A stretch of DNA of 64,000 nucleotides from positions 124,001-188,000 of the forward strand of contig CAWIEI010000017.1 in the NCBI GenBank assembly GCA_963834965.1, written 5' to 3'. This stretch comes from Fodinibacter sp963834965. GTDB lineage: Bacteria; Actinomycetota; Actinomycetes; Actinomycetales; Dermatophilaceae. The notes below the pieces were generated by a model that worked only from the letters and a program-made list of their open reading frames with translations, searched no databases and was not told the DNA's origin. The translations under genes and the position numbers were made by a program. Below, in pieces: positions 17,118-26,277 of this stretch. How positions within the stretch are numbered: position 1 is the stretch's first letter; each line of letters starts with the position of its first letter.

Positions 17118-17684
17118 TCAGATCTCGCAGGGCGGCTCATCGGTGGAGGTGACGACGCAGACGGCCGCTCCGATGGGGACGCGCTGTCTGCCGTGCCGAC
17201 CGTCGATCCGGTACTCGTAGTCGACATAGTCAGCGCTCCACACCCCCATGGTCAGTCCAGTGACCAGGACAACCGCCTCCCACGGCTGCGGCCGGTCTGT
17301 GATGACGGCCTCGGCCGGCTCGACCAGCGTCCACCCCGGCCCACCCTCGAAACCGGACAGCTCGTTTCCGGTGATCGCCCCGATGCCGCCTTGCGGTCCG
17401 ATCTGGTAGACGCGCACACCGTCGAGACGGCCGACGCGACCGTCGATCCCAGCCCCTCCGACGGTCGCGGAGATGAGCTCGACGCGGCCGCCGGGATGCG
17501 CAGGTCGAAGCAACCCCACGTTGATCACTGCGGTCGCGCCGGGGACCACGTTCATCCCTGTTCTGCTGTACCCGTCGTATGTGACGAACGCGATCGGGGC
17601 GGCCGTCGAGGCAACCACCACCGCTGCGCCGGCAGCAGCCACGCTGGCCAGCAGGCGCGCACGTCGGGTCAGGGTTGCCATCAT
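17118..17684 (-). CDS. Hypothetical membrane-anchored or exported protein
   Basis: This 188-residue product starts with a twin ATG (17684/17681), a basic stretch (ATLTRRARL) and a hydrophobic segment (ASVAAAGAAVVVASTAAPIAFV) that may be a signal peptide or anchor. The remainder is predicted beta-rich and extracellular, ending TSTDEPPCEI. A longer in-frame extension upstream is Pro/Arg-rich and was rejected. No family is recognised. Confidence 0.6.
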   Translation of the reverse strand: MMATLTRRARLLASVAAAGAAVVVASTAAPIAFVTYDGYSRTGMNVVPGATAVINVGLLRPAHPGGRVELISATVGGAGIDGRVGRLDGVRVYQIGPQGGIGAITGNELSGFEGGPGWTLVEPAEAVITDRPQPWEAVVLVTGLTMGVWSADYVDYEYRIDGRHGRQRVPIGAAVCVVTSTDEPPCEI

Positions 17685-17942
17685 GGGCGAGCTCTCTCGA
17701 AGAGAGGGCTGCGTCGCCACCGTTACGAGTCGATCAACCGACGCCGCAACGCAGAGAAGAGCGCGCCGCCGGCGCTTGGCTCCTGGGGTCGCGGGGGATT
17801 CAACGACGTATGCCGGGCGCAGCGAACGGTCCCAACCGCATCCGGGCCCTGCGTGACGGTGCGTACGATCCAGACGAGCAGCCACGCGCGTCCTGCCGGG
17901 CTGGGCGGGAGGCGGACCGTGTCGGTGAGGGGGCCAGCGCGG

Positions 17943-18398
17943 TGTACGTGCTGGTGATGCTCCTGCTCTCTGCCGGGCTGGCGTGACGGTTGGTACCTGG
18001 TGGTGTCCGGGTGCCCGATGATTAGGGTACCGATCGTCGCGGTCGCCGGGTTCGGCTTCTGTCACGTGGGCATGCTGCTGAGGTGGCTTCGGACGCCGGC
18101 ACGAGCGACGTTCGGACCGGACGGGCTGCGCATCGCCTCTCCTGCTGTTCTGAGGTCGCAAGTGGTCGTCAGGTGGGCTGACATCGAGCTGGTTCGGGTC
18201 CGATTCGGTGCCAGCTCAGCCTCGTGCGAGCCCGTCCTCCTGGCCCAGCTGGCCGTGCCGGTGGACGTCCTGCCTCGGCTGTCGGTCGACGTGCCACCGG
18301 ACGCTCGCCGTTGGCTCCTGCACCGGTGCGAGCGCCGAACGTTTCGTGGTCGGCTGTGTACTCCTCAACACCCCACGTGCCGAACGTCGCGTCGATGA
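17943..18398 (+). pseudogene. PH-like two-helix membrane protein, apparently frameshifted
   Basis: One frame from GTG 17943 gives a first helix (YVLVMLLLSAGLA) and stops. The next frame continues WYLVVSG, a second helix (VPIVAVAGFGFCHVGMLL) and then RATFGPDGLRI and VVVRWADIELVRV. This layout resembles bacterial PH-like membrane proteins with two N-terminal helices. A single indel at about 17980-17990 would join them. If intact, translation could start at ATG 18018 and lack the first helix. Family assignment is tentative. Confidence 0.4.
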
Positions 18399-18486
18399 AG
18401 ACCTCGGGGTTTCGCGGGTGGTCGTGAAGGAACGCCCAGAACACCGCGAGGGTGACACCCTCGCCCTGCGCATGCCCGCTCTGGTG

Positions 18487-19026
18487 TCATAAGGACGAGA
18501 TGCGTTCGCGGGGTGTCCCATCGGCTCGGGTGACGAGGCCTTCGCTCCGGAAACCCGCTTGATGTGTCAGGAAATCCGTATGGCGATCATGGGGCGGTAA
18601 GTCGATCCAGAGCCGAACCAGCTCGCAGGAACCCCGCAAGTACGCCGTCCACACGGCCATGCCCTTGACGACGACCTTGCGCTCGGACTCGACGGCCGTG
18701 CCCCAGCCCGACAGTTCCGCCGCGAGGTCGTGGCGCTGGACAACCGCCGCGAAGAGCGGCTTGTTGTCGGGGCTGAACATGCCCACGAGATCTGCCCGAC
18801 CCGTTGCTCGCAAAGCGTCCCACTCCGCGATGAGGTCGACTGTTTCCTGCTCTGACCCTGGAACGCGCAGCAGATCGCCCCACTGGTAGCCCATCCTGGA
18901 TGCCAGGGCCGCCAGGGCAGCGGCGTCATCCGTTCTGACTCCTCGGACGACCCACTCACCGGTCCGGAGCTCGCCCGGGAGCACCACGGATATCTCGTCG
19001 TCATGAGAACGCCTTCTCCACTCCAT
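18487..19026 (-). CDS. Hypothetical protein, possibly GNAT-like acetyltransferase
   Basis: From ATG 19026 the 179-residue product begins EWRRRSHDDEISVVLPGELR. It contains WVVRGVRTDDAAALAALASR near the start and SCELVRLWIDLPPHDRHTDF then HQAGFRSEGLV near the end. The opening strand-helix and the late GFRSEG element recall GNAT acetyltransferases, but the acetyl-CoA loop is not evident. Treat as an orphan protein. Confidence 0.5.
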   Translation of the reverse strand: MEWRRRSHDDEISVVLPGELRTGEWVVRGVRTDDAAALAALASRMGYQWGDLLRVPGSEQETVDLIAEWDALRATGRADLVGMFSPDNKPLFAAVVQRHDLAAELSGWGTAVESERKVVVKGMAVWTAYLRGSCELVRLWIDLPPHDRHTDFLTHQAGFRSEGLVTRADGTPRERISSL

Positions 19027-19146
19027 GATTGACCCTATAGCCAGTGAACTCGAACGGGCCATGGCCGCGAGCCCCCCGGCTTCCCCGCGCGTCGGCAGGG
19101 CCGGTCCGCGAGACGCGGCACGAGCGCGGATATCACCCCGAGCGTG

Positions 19147-19345
19147 CTACTTCGACGCGGCGGGCGCCCAATACACGGTGGCCCGCCACCAGGTGCCCCG
19201 ACGGCCCCTGCGGGTTGGTCAGGCTGAAATGCCGGCAGGTGTACTCGCCGATCACGACATGAGTCTGGCTGCGGGGCGTCCCACGTGCGGCTAGAACCCA
19301 TGAGATCCGCACGTTCTCCAACGGCAGGGTCGAACGGGCCCTCAC
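19147..19345 (-). pseudogene. Frameshifted remnant of a small protein
   Basis: From GTG 19345 one frame reads LENVRISWVLAARGTPRSQT and VVIGEYTCRHFSLTNPQGPS. The natural-looking end, GTWWRATVYWAPAASK, comes from the adjacent frame and stops at 19147. An indel around 19205 would connect them. No family is recognised. The evidence is only coding plausibility. Confidence 0.3.
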
Positions 19346-19423
19346 CGCAGATCCGGCATCCGCAAGTCACCGCATGCGGCGATTGTCGGACCGGCCCTGT
19401 CGGGCTCCCCGACTCCGCTGGGC

Positions 19424-21796
19424 TCACTGCCTGGCCATGGCGATCCGCAACCGCTCGTCGGCGGAGATCAGGTGGTCGTGGTCGTCGGTGCCCACGTCGA
19501 GCTGGACCCACCGGATGCGGCCGGTGAAGCGGCTGCCGCGGGCGGTGTAGGCGGGTGTGACAGTGGTGCCGGTCTCATTGCCGATGTCGGTGGTCTCGTC
19601 GGCCGAGAAGACCATCGGCTGGGTCGCGCCGACCCGGCCGGTACCGACCGGGGTGCCGTCGTGGAAAAGGGTCACGTCGCCGCCCTTGGCCAGCCCGCCA
19701 CCGTCGTACGCGAACTCCATCCGCAGCTGGTGCCGTCCGGCCGGAACCGCCTCGTCCGCCACGGTGGTGAACTCCTGGATGCCGAGGACGTTGTACACGA
19801 ACGCGAGCCGACCGTCTTTGACGTAGACGGCCCAGCCGCCGAAGCGACCGCCCTGGGCGATGATCACACCGTTGACGCCACCCTCGGGAGCCTCGATGTC
19901 GGCGGTGATCGAGAACGACTTGTTCTTCATGCTCACGACGCTGTTCTCAGACAGGCGCCCCATCCCGGCGAAGAACAGCTGCGAGGACCCCTGGACGAGC
20001 GTCGGTCTGCCCGCCATCGACGGTTCGAGTCGCTCGCCGGTGCGGTCATCCAAGGGCAGCACGTTGTATTTCGTCGCCTCGATCAGCCACAGCCGTTGCA
20101 GCGTCGCCAGGCGTTGCGGGTCCTGCGCGGCCAGGTTTCGGGACTGGCTGTAGTCGGAGTTGCCGTCGTACAGCTCCCACACGTCGTCGTCGAACGCCGG
20201 CACGTCGCCGCCCACCATGACCCACGGCGTCTTGTGCTTGGTGACCGCGCTCCATCCGCGGTGGTAGACGCCGCGGTTGCCGAACATCTCGAAGTACTGC
20301 AGGTCGTGACGCTCCGGCGCGGATTCCTCCGTGAAGGTGTAGAGCATGCTCGTGCCCTCGATGGGTGACTGCTGGACCCCGTTGACCATGGTCGGCTCGG
20401 GCAGCCCCGCCGCTTCCAGGATGGTGGGGGCGAGGTCGATGACATGGGTGAACTGTGAGCGCAGCCCGCCGGGGTCGGCGATCTTTGCCGGCCAGTGCAC
20501 GATGGTGCCGTTGCGGGTGCCGCCCCAGTGCGAGGCGACCTGCTTGGTCCACTGGAAGGGGGCGTTCATCGCCCAGGCCCAGCCCACCGAGTAGTGGTTG
20601 TAGGACTCGGGGCTGCCGAAGTCGTCCATCTTGCTGAGCATGAACTCGGGGGTCTCGAGGCCGGCCATACCGTTGAAGTTGGCCATCTCGTTGAAGGCGC
20701 CGTTGACGGTGCCCTCGGCAGAGGCGCCGTTGTCGCCGATGATGTAGTACACGAGCGTGTCCTGCAGGATCCCGAGGTCCTCGAGTGCATCGACGATCCG
20801 GCCCACGTGGTGGTCGGTGTGCTCGAGGAACCCTGCGTACACCTCCATCTGGCGGGCGAGCACGGGCCTGAGCTCCTCGGGCATGTCGTCCCAAGCTGGG
20901 ATCTCGTCGTGCCGCGCGGTCAGCTCGGCCTCGGGCGGGATGACACCGAGCTCCTTCTGGCGCGCGAAGGTGCGCTCTCGCTGCGCGTCCCAGCCGTCGT
21001 CGAACTGCCCGGTGTACTTGTCGATCCACTCCTTGGGGACATGGTGCGGTGCGTGGGTGGCCCCCGGGGCGAAGTACACGAAGAACGGTTTGTCCGGCAT
21101 CAGCGCCTTCTGCTGGTGGATCCAGCCCACGGCTCGGTCGGTGAGGTCCTCGGTGAGGTGGTACCCCTCCTCGGGTGTCGCCGGCGGCTCGACCGGGGTC
21201 GTGCCTTCGTACAGGGCCGGGTCCCACTGGTTGTTCTCACCGCCGATGAAGCCGTAGAACGTCTCGAACCCACCCCCGCCGGAGGGCCACGCGTCGAACG
21301 GGCCCATCGGCGAGGACTGCCACACCGGCACCTCGTGGCACTTGCCGAACTGGGCGGTCGAGTAGCCGTTCAGCTTCAGAGTCATGGCCAACGGAGCCTT
21401 GGTGTTCGGCCGAAGCGAGCTGTTCCCCGGGGCGGATGTGGCGGTCTCGGTGATGCTGCCCATCCCGACGGAGTGGTGGTTGCGGCCTGTGAGCAGCGCC
21501 TGCCGAGTCGGCGCGCACAGCGCGGTGGTGTGGAATCGGTTGTACCGCAGCCCACCTGCGGCCAGACGTTCTGCTGTCGGGGTACTGCACGGGCCACCGA
21601 ACGCGCTCGATGCGCCGAAGCCGACGTCATCGAGCAAAATGACCACGACGTTGGGGGCGCCCGCCGGGGGTAGCAGCGGCTCGATCGGCGGGAAGGCGGT
21701 GTCCGGGTCCTTGGCGTCGTACGTCGTCAACCCGTGGGGCGGCCGATCAGGGATTGGCAGCATCGTGCGGGCATGGCGATCGGGTGAGGCAGTCAT
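19424..21796 (-). CDS. Arylsulfatase (type I, formylglycine-dependent)
   Basis: This 790-residue sulfatase has the N-terminal metal-binding pair VVVILLDDVGFGA (Asp 56-57) and the catalytic CAPTR (94-98) within LCAPTRQALLTGR. The Cys would be oxidised to formylglycine. The long C-terminal half (GRIRWVQLDVG end) is typical of large actinobacterial and mycobacterial arylsulfatases. No signal peptide is seen, so it is probably cytosolic. It hydrolyses sulfate esters; the natural substrate is unknown. It ends a cluster with two small paralogous proteins and a LuxR regulator. Confidence 0.94.
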   Translation of the reverse strand: MTASPDRHARTMLPIPDRPPHGLTTYDAKDPDTAFPPIEPLLPPAGAPNVVVILLDDVGFGASSAFGGPCSTPTAERLAAGGLRYNRFHTTALCAPTRQALLTGRNHHSVGMGSITETATSAPGNSSLRPNTKAPLAMTLKLNGYSTAQFGKCHEVPVWQSSPMGPFDAWPSGGGGFETFYGFIGGENNQWDPALYEGTTPVEPPATPEEGYHLTEDLTDRAVGWIHQQKALMPDKPFFVYFAPGATHAPHHVPKEWIDKYTGQFDDGWDAQRERTFARQKELGVIPPEAELTARHDEIPAWDDMPEELRPVLARQMEVYAGFLEHTDHHVGRIVDALEDLGILQDTLVYYIIGDNGASAEGTVNGAFNEMANFNGMAGLETPEFMLSKMDDFGSPESYNHYSVGWAWAMNAPFQWTKQVASHWGGTRNGTIVHWPAKIADPGGLRSQFTHVIDLAPTILEAAGLPEPTMVNGVQQSPIEGTSMLYTFTEESAPERHDLQYFEMFGNRGVYHRGWSAVTKHKTPWVMVGGDVPAFDDDVWELYDGNSDYSQSRNLAAQDPQRLATLQRLWLIEATKYNVLPLDDRTGERLEPSMAGRPTLVQGSSQLFFAGMGRLSENSVVSMKNKSFSITADIEAPEGGVNGVIIAQGGRFGGWAVYVKDGRLAFVYNVLGIQEFTTVADEAVPAGRHQLRMEFAYDGGGLAKGGDVTLFHDGTPVGTGRVGATQPMVFSADETTDIGNETGTTVTPAYTARGSRFTGRIRWVQLDVGTDDHDHLISADERLRIAMARQ

Positions 21797-21927
21797 GGCA
21801 GCTTCCGTCTCTCGGCCGGGATCGGGACCCTTCCATGCTGCAGGTGACAGGCCTGCCGGGAGTCACCCGAATGGGGTGGTGGAGCCCAACGGGCGTTGGA
21901 CGGCTCGCCGCTGGCGGGGGAAGCCCT

Positions 21928-22125
21928 TCACCCGACGATGTGCTCGACCTGCACGCCGGCTGCGTCCAGGCCGGCAACCAGCCGGGCCGGCTCCATGGCG
22001 CAGGCTGCGACGGTGATGGCCGTGTGCGGGGGGACCACCGTCGGTGACAGGTCGGCGACCAAGGCCTCGAGCTCCCCGGTGATCCGACCGCGGACCCGCA
22101 CCTCGACGAGGATCCCGCCGCTCAC
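21928..22125 (-). CDS. Small paralogous protein B of a coupled pair
   Basis: This 65-residue protein starts at GTG 22125, overlapping the upstream gene's stop by four bases (GTGA). It begins ILVEVRVRGRITGELEALVA and ends LVAGLDAAGVQVEHIVG. The strand-helix-strand-helix-strand pattern parallels the protein at 22122-22358, so the two are probably paralogues. Small proteins with VRVxGRL starts and a G(L/V)xVxxV end are common in actinobacteria, but no function is established that I know of. Confidence 0.65.
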   Translation of the reverse strand: MSGGILVEVRVRGRITGELEALVADLSPTVVPPHTAITVAACAMEPARLVAGLDAAGVQVEHIVG

Positions 22126-22358
22126 GTCGATCCGCCCGGGTGCTCCGCGGGCGGGTCCGGCACCCGGCGGACCTCGACGACCTCCAGTCCCAGCGACTGC
22201 AGCCGGCCGAGCAGGCCGAGCAGCGCCGCCTGGTCGGGCACGAGTCCGGTGAGCAGCGTCTCGGCCGGCACTCGCCGCGCTTCGAGGTACTCGAGCTCCT
22301 CGAGGGCGTCTTCCGACAGCTCACCGCGCACGTGCACCTCGAACGCCCTGGCGGTCAT
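22122..22358 (-). CDS. Small paralogous protein A of a coupled pair
   Basis: The 78-residue product (ATG 22358) reads FEVHVRGELSEDALEELEYL, then LLTGLVPDQAALLGLLGRLQ and SLGLEVVEVRRVPDPP. The VPDQAALxGLLxRLxxLGLEVxEV pattern suggests a small ferredoxin-like alpha/beta module. It is translationally coupled to its paralogue and diverges from the LuxR gene, whose start is 158 bases away. Shared regulation with the sulfatase downstream is plausible. Confidence 0.7.
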   Translation of the reverse strand: MTARAFEVHVRGELSEDALEELEYLEARRVPAETLLTGLVPDQAALLGLLGRLQSLGLEVVEVRRVPDPPAEHPGGST

Positions 22359-22516
22359 CCTTGCCTCCTCCGGTGTCCACACCACAGTCGACCCCGGGCG
22401 CCGCCTGCGCGTCACCCGAAAGGGGTAGGGCGCCGTGCCGCGCGCAGGTAGTGTGGCCGCGGTCAAGCAAGCCGCCTCCGTCGGGGGAACGGGACGAGCC
22501 GCGGGAGCGACGCGTG

Positions 22517-25240
22517 ATGCAGCGGGTTGAGGGTGCGGGAACCGCAGGTGCCTGGTCTGCGATGCCGGATCCGGGCGCCGGACTGGGCCTACTCAGGACC
22601 AAGCTGACCCACCCCCGGCTGCCTCCAGGCTACGTCGTACGACCGAACGTCGACGCGCTGCTGGATGCCGGCACGCAGGGCACCCTGACCCTGCTGTGTG
22701 CCGGTGCCGGCTGGGGCAAGACCCTCGCCACAGCGGCCTGGGTCACCCAGGGGCCGCAGGTCGGCCCGGTCGCGTGGGTGTCGCTGGAAGCCACAGACAA
22801 CCAGCCCCGCGCCTTCTGGTCCTACGTCGTCGAGGCGCTGCGGTCGGCAATGACCTTGCCGCCAGGCAGCCCGTTGGCCGGGCTGGCGCCCGGGCTCGGC
22901 AACGACCAGGAGAGGCTGCGCCGGGTGGTGGCCGGGCTCGAGCAGCTGCCGGGCCCGGTAGTGCTCGTGCTCGACGACTTCCACCTGGTCGACGACGCCA
23001 CAGTCCTCGCGGACATCGCGATGCTGCTCCGTGCACCGGTGCCCCAGCTCCGCCTGGTGCTGTTGACCCGCTCGGACCCGGTGCTACCGCTGCATCGGGT
23101 GCGGGTCGCCGGAGGTCTCACCGAAATCCGCTCCCGGGACCTCGCGCTCGGGCGGCGTGAGGCCACGGAGCTCCTGGCCAACGACGGTGTCGAGCTGCGA
23201 CCGGATGACGTCGAGGTCCTCCTGGCGCGCACCGAGGGGTGGCCGGCTGGCCTGCGGCTCGCCGCCCTCTTCCTGGCTCGCGACGAGCCGGGGCACCATG
23301 TGGCCGACTTCGGTGGCGACGACCAGGCGGTGGTCGAGTACCTGGCCGAGGAGGTGCTGGCGGCTCACCCTCCCGAGGTGCGCCGGTTCCTCCTGCTGAC
23401 CTCAGTGGCCGAGCGACTGTGCGCCTCGCTCTCCGACGAGCTCACAGGGCAGGTGGGCGGGCAGCGGGTCCTCGAGTCTCTGGCCGCCGCAAACACCTTT
23501 GTGGTGGGCCTCGGCCCGGGCCGGACGTGGTACCGCTACCACACCCTGCTGCGACAGACACTTCGCCACCGCCTTGCGGTCGAAGCACCGGACGAGGTGG
23601 CCGGCCTGCACGTCCGGGCGGCCCGGTGGTTCGCCGAGAACGGCCAACCGCTGGCCGGTCTGCGGCATGCCGCGCAGGCGCAGGACTGGCAGCTGATGGG
23701 ACAGCTGCTCGTCACCCGCGCCCTACCGCTCGCCCTCTCCGCGGAACGTTCCGCGCTCGCACTGGCCCTGTCCCGGATCCCGCCGGACCGGCTCGCGACG
23801 ACGCCCGAACTGGCCTTGGCGGCCGCGACCCTCATGCTCCTGGACAACCGCCTGGCCGACATCGAGCCGCACCTCGCAGTGGCCCGCGAGCTGGCTCCCT
23901 CCACCGACCCGCAGGTGTCCACGGGCTCACAGGTCGGGCAGCTGCTGCTTGCCACGGCCGTGGCCCGCACCCACGGCGACAGCGAGCGGCTGGTCGAGGT
24001 GACCACGCGGGCCCTCGAGGTGCTCGACGCATCCGGGGCCACCCTGCCCGCCGCGCGGGCCTACCGGGCGATCGCGTTGTCGAACCTCGGCACCGGCCAG
24101 CTCTGGGAAGGGCGGCTCTCTGCCGCCCAGCGCACCCTCCAGGCGGGGCTCACCGAGGCCGGACCGGCGGCAGTTGATGCCGGCAGGGTGAACCTGCTCT
24201 CGCACCTCGCGCTGTCTTCCGCGATCTCCGGGCGGTTGACGACGGCTCACCGGCTCGCGACGGAAGCCGTCGGAATCGTCGAGGAACGCGGCTGGGCGCC
24301 CTTGAGCCAGGCTGCCACCGCCCACCTCGCGCTGGCGCTGGTGCACTTCCAGCGGGACCAGGTGACGAGTGCCCGAGACCAGCTGCTCCTGGCCCAGGAG
24401 GCAGCTGCTCTGGACGCCCTGGCACGGTGCGCCACCGTAGTCGCCCAGATCCGGGTCGACGCCGCCACGGGCCGGGTGGACGAGGCCCGACGTGGTCTCG
24501 CCGGCCTTCGTCGGGACTTGGGCGCCTGGCAGCCGCCAGCACTCCTCGCCCGCTGGGTGAGGATCACCGACGCGGAGGTCGACCTGGAGTCTGGCAACGC
24601 GGCTGCCGCCCTGGATCGCGTGCGCCTCGACCAGGCGGCAGGTCGGGCCAACGCCCTGCTGCCGGAACGGCTGCTGCGGGCCCGCATGCTGCTCGCCGTC
24701 GGCGAGCCGAGGGCGGCCGAGGAGGTGCTGGGCCCGCTGCGTGACGGGGACGGAGCGCACGCCGGGCTAGTCGAGGCGTGGGTGCTCACTTCGCTGGCAG
24801 CCGACAGCCTGCGAGAGGACCGTAGGGCGACCGACGCGCTGAGCCACGCCATCGAGGCGGCGGTCCAGGAAGACGTTCGTCGCCCGTTCCGCGCTCGGGA
24901 CGGTGATCACCTTTCTCGCCTGATCGCGCGGGTGAGGCTCCTCCATCCGCAGACGGTGCCGTTCGTCGACGACCTCGACCGGCACCTCGGTGCCACGGAC
25001 CCGAGGCCCTCCGACGCGGCGGCGCTCAGGATCCCCCTCACGGATCGTGAGCTGAGCGTGCTGCAGTACCTGCCGACGATGCTGACCTATCCGGAAATCG
25101 CGCTCGAGCTCTTCGTCTCGGTCAACACGGTCAAGTCGCACCTGCGACACCTGTTTGCAAAGCTCGACGCCGCCAACCGGCGGCAGGCCGTCAGCCGCGC
25201 GCGAGAGCTCGGGCTGCTTGACACCCGACGCGTTCGGTAG
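22517..25240 (+). CDS. MalT/LAL-like LuxR family transcriptional regulator
   Basis: This 907-residue protein has Walker A GAGWGKT (63-69) and a Walker B-like VVLVLDDFHLVDD (near 152-164), followed by helical, TPR-like repeats over several hundred residues. The C-terminal LuxR helix-turn-helix (LTDRELSVLQYLPTMLTYPE, FVSVNTVKSHLRHLFAKLDA) spans about 838-900. This is the STAND-type MalT architecture, in which ATP and an inducer drive oligomerisation. ATG 22517 is preferred because the in-frame sequence upstream is low complexity. It probably controls the divergent small-protein pair and sulfatase. Confidence 0.92.
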   Translation: MQRVEGAGTAGAWSAMPDPGAGLGLLRTKLTHPRLPPGYVVRPNVDALLDAGTQGTLTLLCAGAGWGKTLATAAWVTQGPQVGPVAWVSLEATDNQPRAFWSYVVEALRSAMTLPPGSPLAGLAPGLGNDQERLRRVVAGLEQLPGPVVLVLDDFHLVDDATVLADIAMLLRAPVPQLRLVLLTRSDPVLPLHRVRVAGGLTEIRSRDLALGRREATELLANDGVELRPDDVEVLLARTEGWPAGLRLAALFLARDEPGHHVADFGGDDQAVVEYLAEEVLAAHPPEVRRFLLLTSVAERLCASLSDELTGQVGGQRVLESLAAANTFVVGLGPGRTWYRYHTLLRQTLRHRLAVEAPDEVAGLHVRAARWFAENGQPLAGLRHAAQAQDWQLMGQLLVTRALPLALSAERSALALALSRIPPDRLATTPELALAAATLMLLDNRLADIEPHLAVARELAPSTDPQVSTGSQVGQLLLATAVARTHGDSERLVEVTTRALEVLDASGATLPAARAYRAIALSNLGTGQLWEGRLSAAQRTLQAGLTEAGPAAVDAGRVNLLSHLALSSAISGRLTTAHRLATEAVGIVEERGWAPLSQAATAHLALALVHFQRDQVTSARDQLLLAQEAAALDALARCATVVAQIRVDAATGRVDEARRGLAGLRRDLGAWQPPALLARWVRITDAEVDLESGNAAAALDRVRLDQAAGRANALLPERLLRARMLLAVGEPRAAEEVLGPLRDGDGAHAGLVEAWVLTSLAADSLREDRRATDALSHAIEAAVQEDVRRPFRARDGDHLSRLIARVRLLHPQTVPFVDDLDRHLGATDPRPSDAAALRIPLTDRELSVLQYLPTMLTYPEIALELFVSVNTVKSHLRHLFAKLDAANRRQAVSRARELGLLDTRRVR

Positions 25241-25515
25241 GTCGCCGCAGAGTGAGTGATGAATGGGCTTCCCGAAGAAGGATGCGATGTGGAATCCGTC
25301 CTGGCGACCACCTTCGCGAGGCCGGCTCGTCGTTCCACCCTTCTCGCGGCGAGTCCGAACGCCTTGCCAGGGATCAGCTGTGTCTTGCGGTAGGAGGGGC
25401 ACGCACGCGTGTGTGTGTCTCGGGTGGGCTCCAGGCTGAGCGCTGCAGGTGGATCTCCGGGGGCGCATCAGGTTCCAGCTGGTGCGCCCCTCGCGGCGCC
25501 CCGCCTCCTGCGAGA
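25241..25515. other. Spacer between convergent genes
   Basis: About 275 bases lie between the LuxR and methyltransferase stops. I find no gene, RNA or strong terminator in it. Confidence 0.4.
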
Positions 25516-26154
25516 TCAGCGGATGAAGGTGAAGAGTCGGCTGGGCGGGGACCACGCGGCGGCCGTGCCGTGGAAGTCATGGACCCCGACCGTGAAGTAC
25601 ACGTCCGCGGGCGCTGTGAACGACTGCTCGACAAACCCGGCTCGTGCGAACCAGTCTCGGATGGAGGGGGTCAGGTCCGGCTCCTTTCGGTGTCGGGTCC
25701 AGATCACTCGAGCACCGGCACGGCACAGCATCGGCAGCGTGGCGATCACCCGCTGGACGTCCGTATCGCTGATGTTGCCGAACACCCCGGCCAGAAGGAG
25801 CAGGTCGACGCCCGCGCAGTCTGCGTAGACCTGGGGGTCACCCGCATCGCCGGTGCGTACACGAACTCGGTCCAAGCCGGACGCGGCGGCGACATCTCGA
25901 ACCCGCTGGGTCAGCTCCGGCGTGATCTCGACGAGAACGGCGTCCACCTGCTCCGCGTCCGCTCGGTGAGCGAGGACCTCCAGCAGGTCCCGTCCGTCAC
26001 CAGCGCACAACGACAGGACTCGCAGCCTGTCGTCCGAGGGTTGCTGATGCTCCAACCAGGCAGCCAGGTGCTCTTGGATGACCCGGAGACGTCGTGACAA
26101 CGGACTCGTCTCGTCGGCGTACGGCTCATGCCAGCTCACCCAGTTCGTCTCCAT
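25516..26154 (-). CDS. SAM-dependent methyltransferase-fold protein
   Basis: The 212-residue protein contains LRVLSLCAGDGRDLLEVL, a class I methyltransferase motif I. It continues VDAVLVEITPEL (acidic end of beta 2), VRVRTGDAGDP and VDLLLLAGVFGNISDTDV. The opening METNWVSWHEPYADETSPLS and the PLSRRL element resemble a common actinobacterial family annotated as methyltransferases. The start is ATG 26154. The acceptor is unknown. Confidence 0.8.
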   Translation of the reverse strand: METNWVSWHEPYADETSPLSRRLRVIQEHLAAWLEHQQPSDDRLRVLSLCAGDGRDLLEVLAHRADAEQVDAVLVEITPELTQRVRDVAAASGLDRVRVRTGDAGDPQVYADCAGVDLLLLAGVFGNISDTDVQRVIATLPMLCRAGARVIWTRHRKEPDLTPSIRDWFARAGFVEQSFTAPADVYFTVGVHDFHGTAAAWSPPSRLFTFIR

Positions 26155-26277
26155 ACCTGACCTCACCCCCCCACCCCATCGCCTGGTGAACGCGACGATT
26201 CTGGCCCAGTCCACGACGACGCTTCTCCGAGTTCTCCATCGGCGCCTTCGAGCGGCCTCACGAACTAACCTTTCGGG

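Noticed and set aside
22361..22516. Extended start of the LuxR regulator
   Set aside because: Residues before MQRVEGAG are Pro/Arg/Ser low complexity and overlap the divergent promoter.
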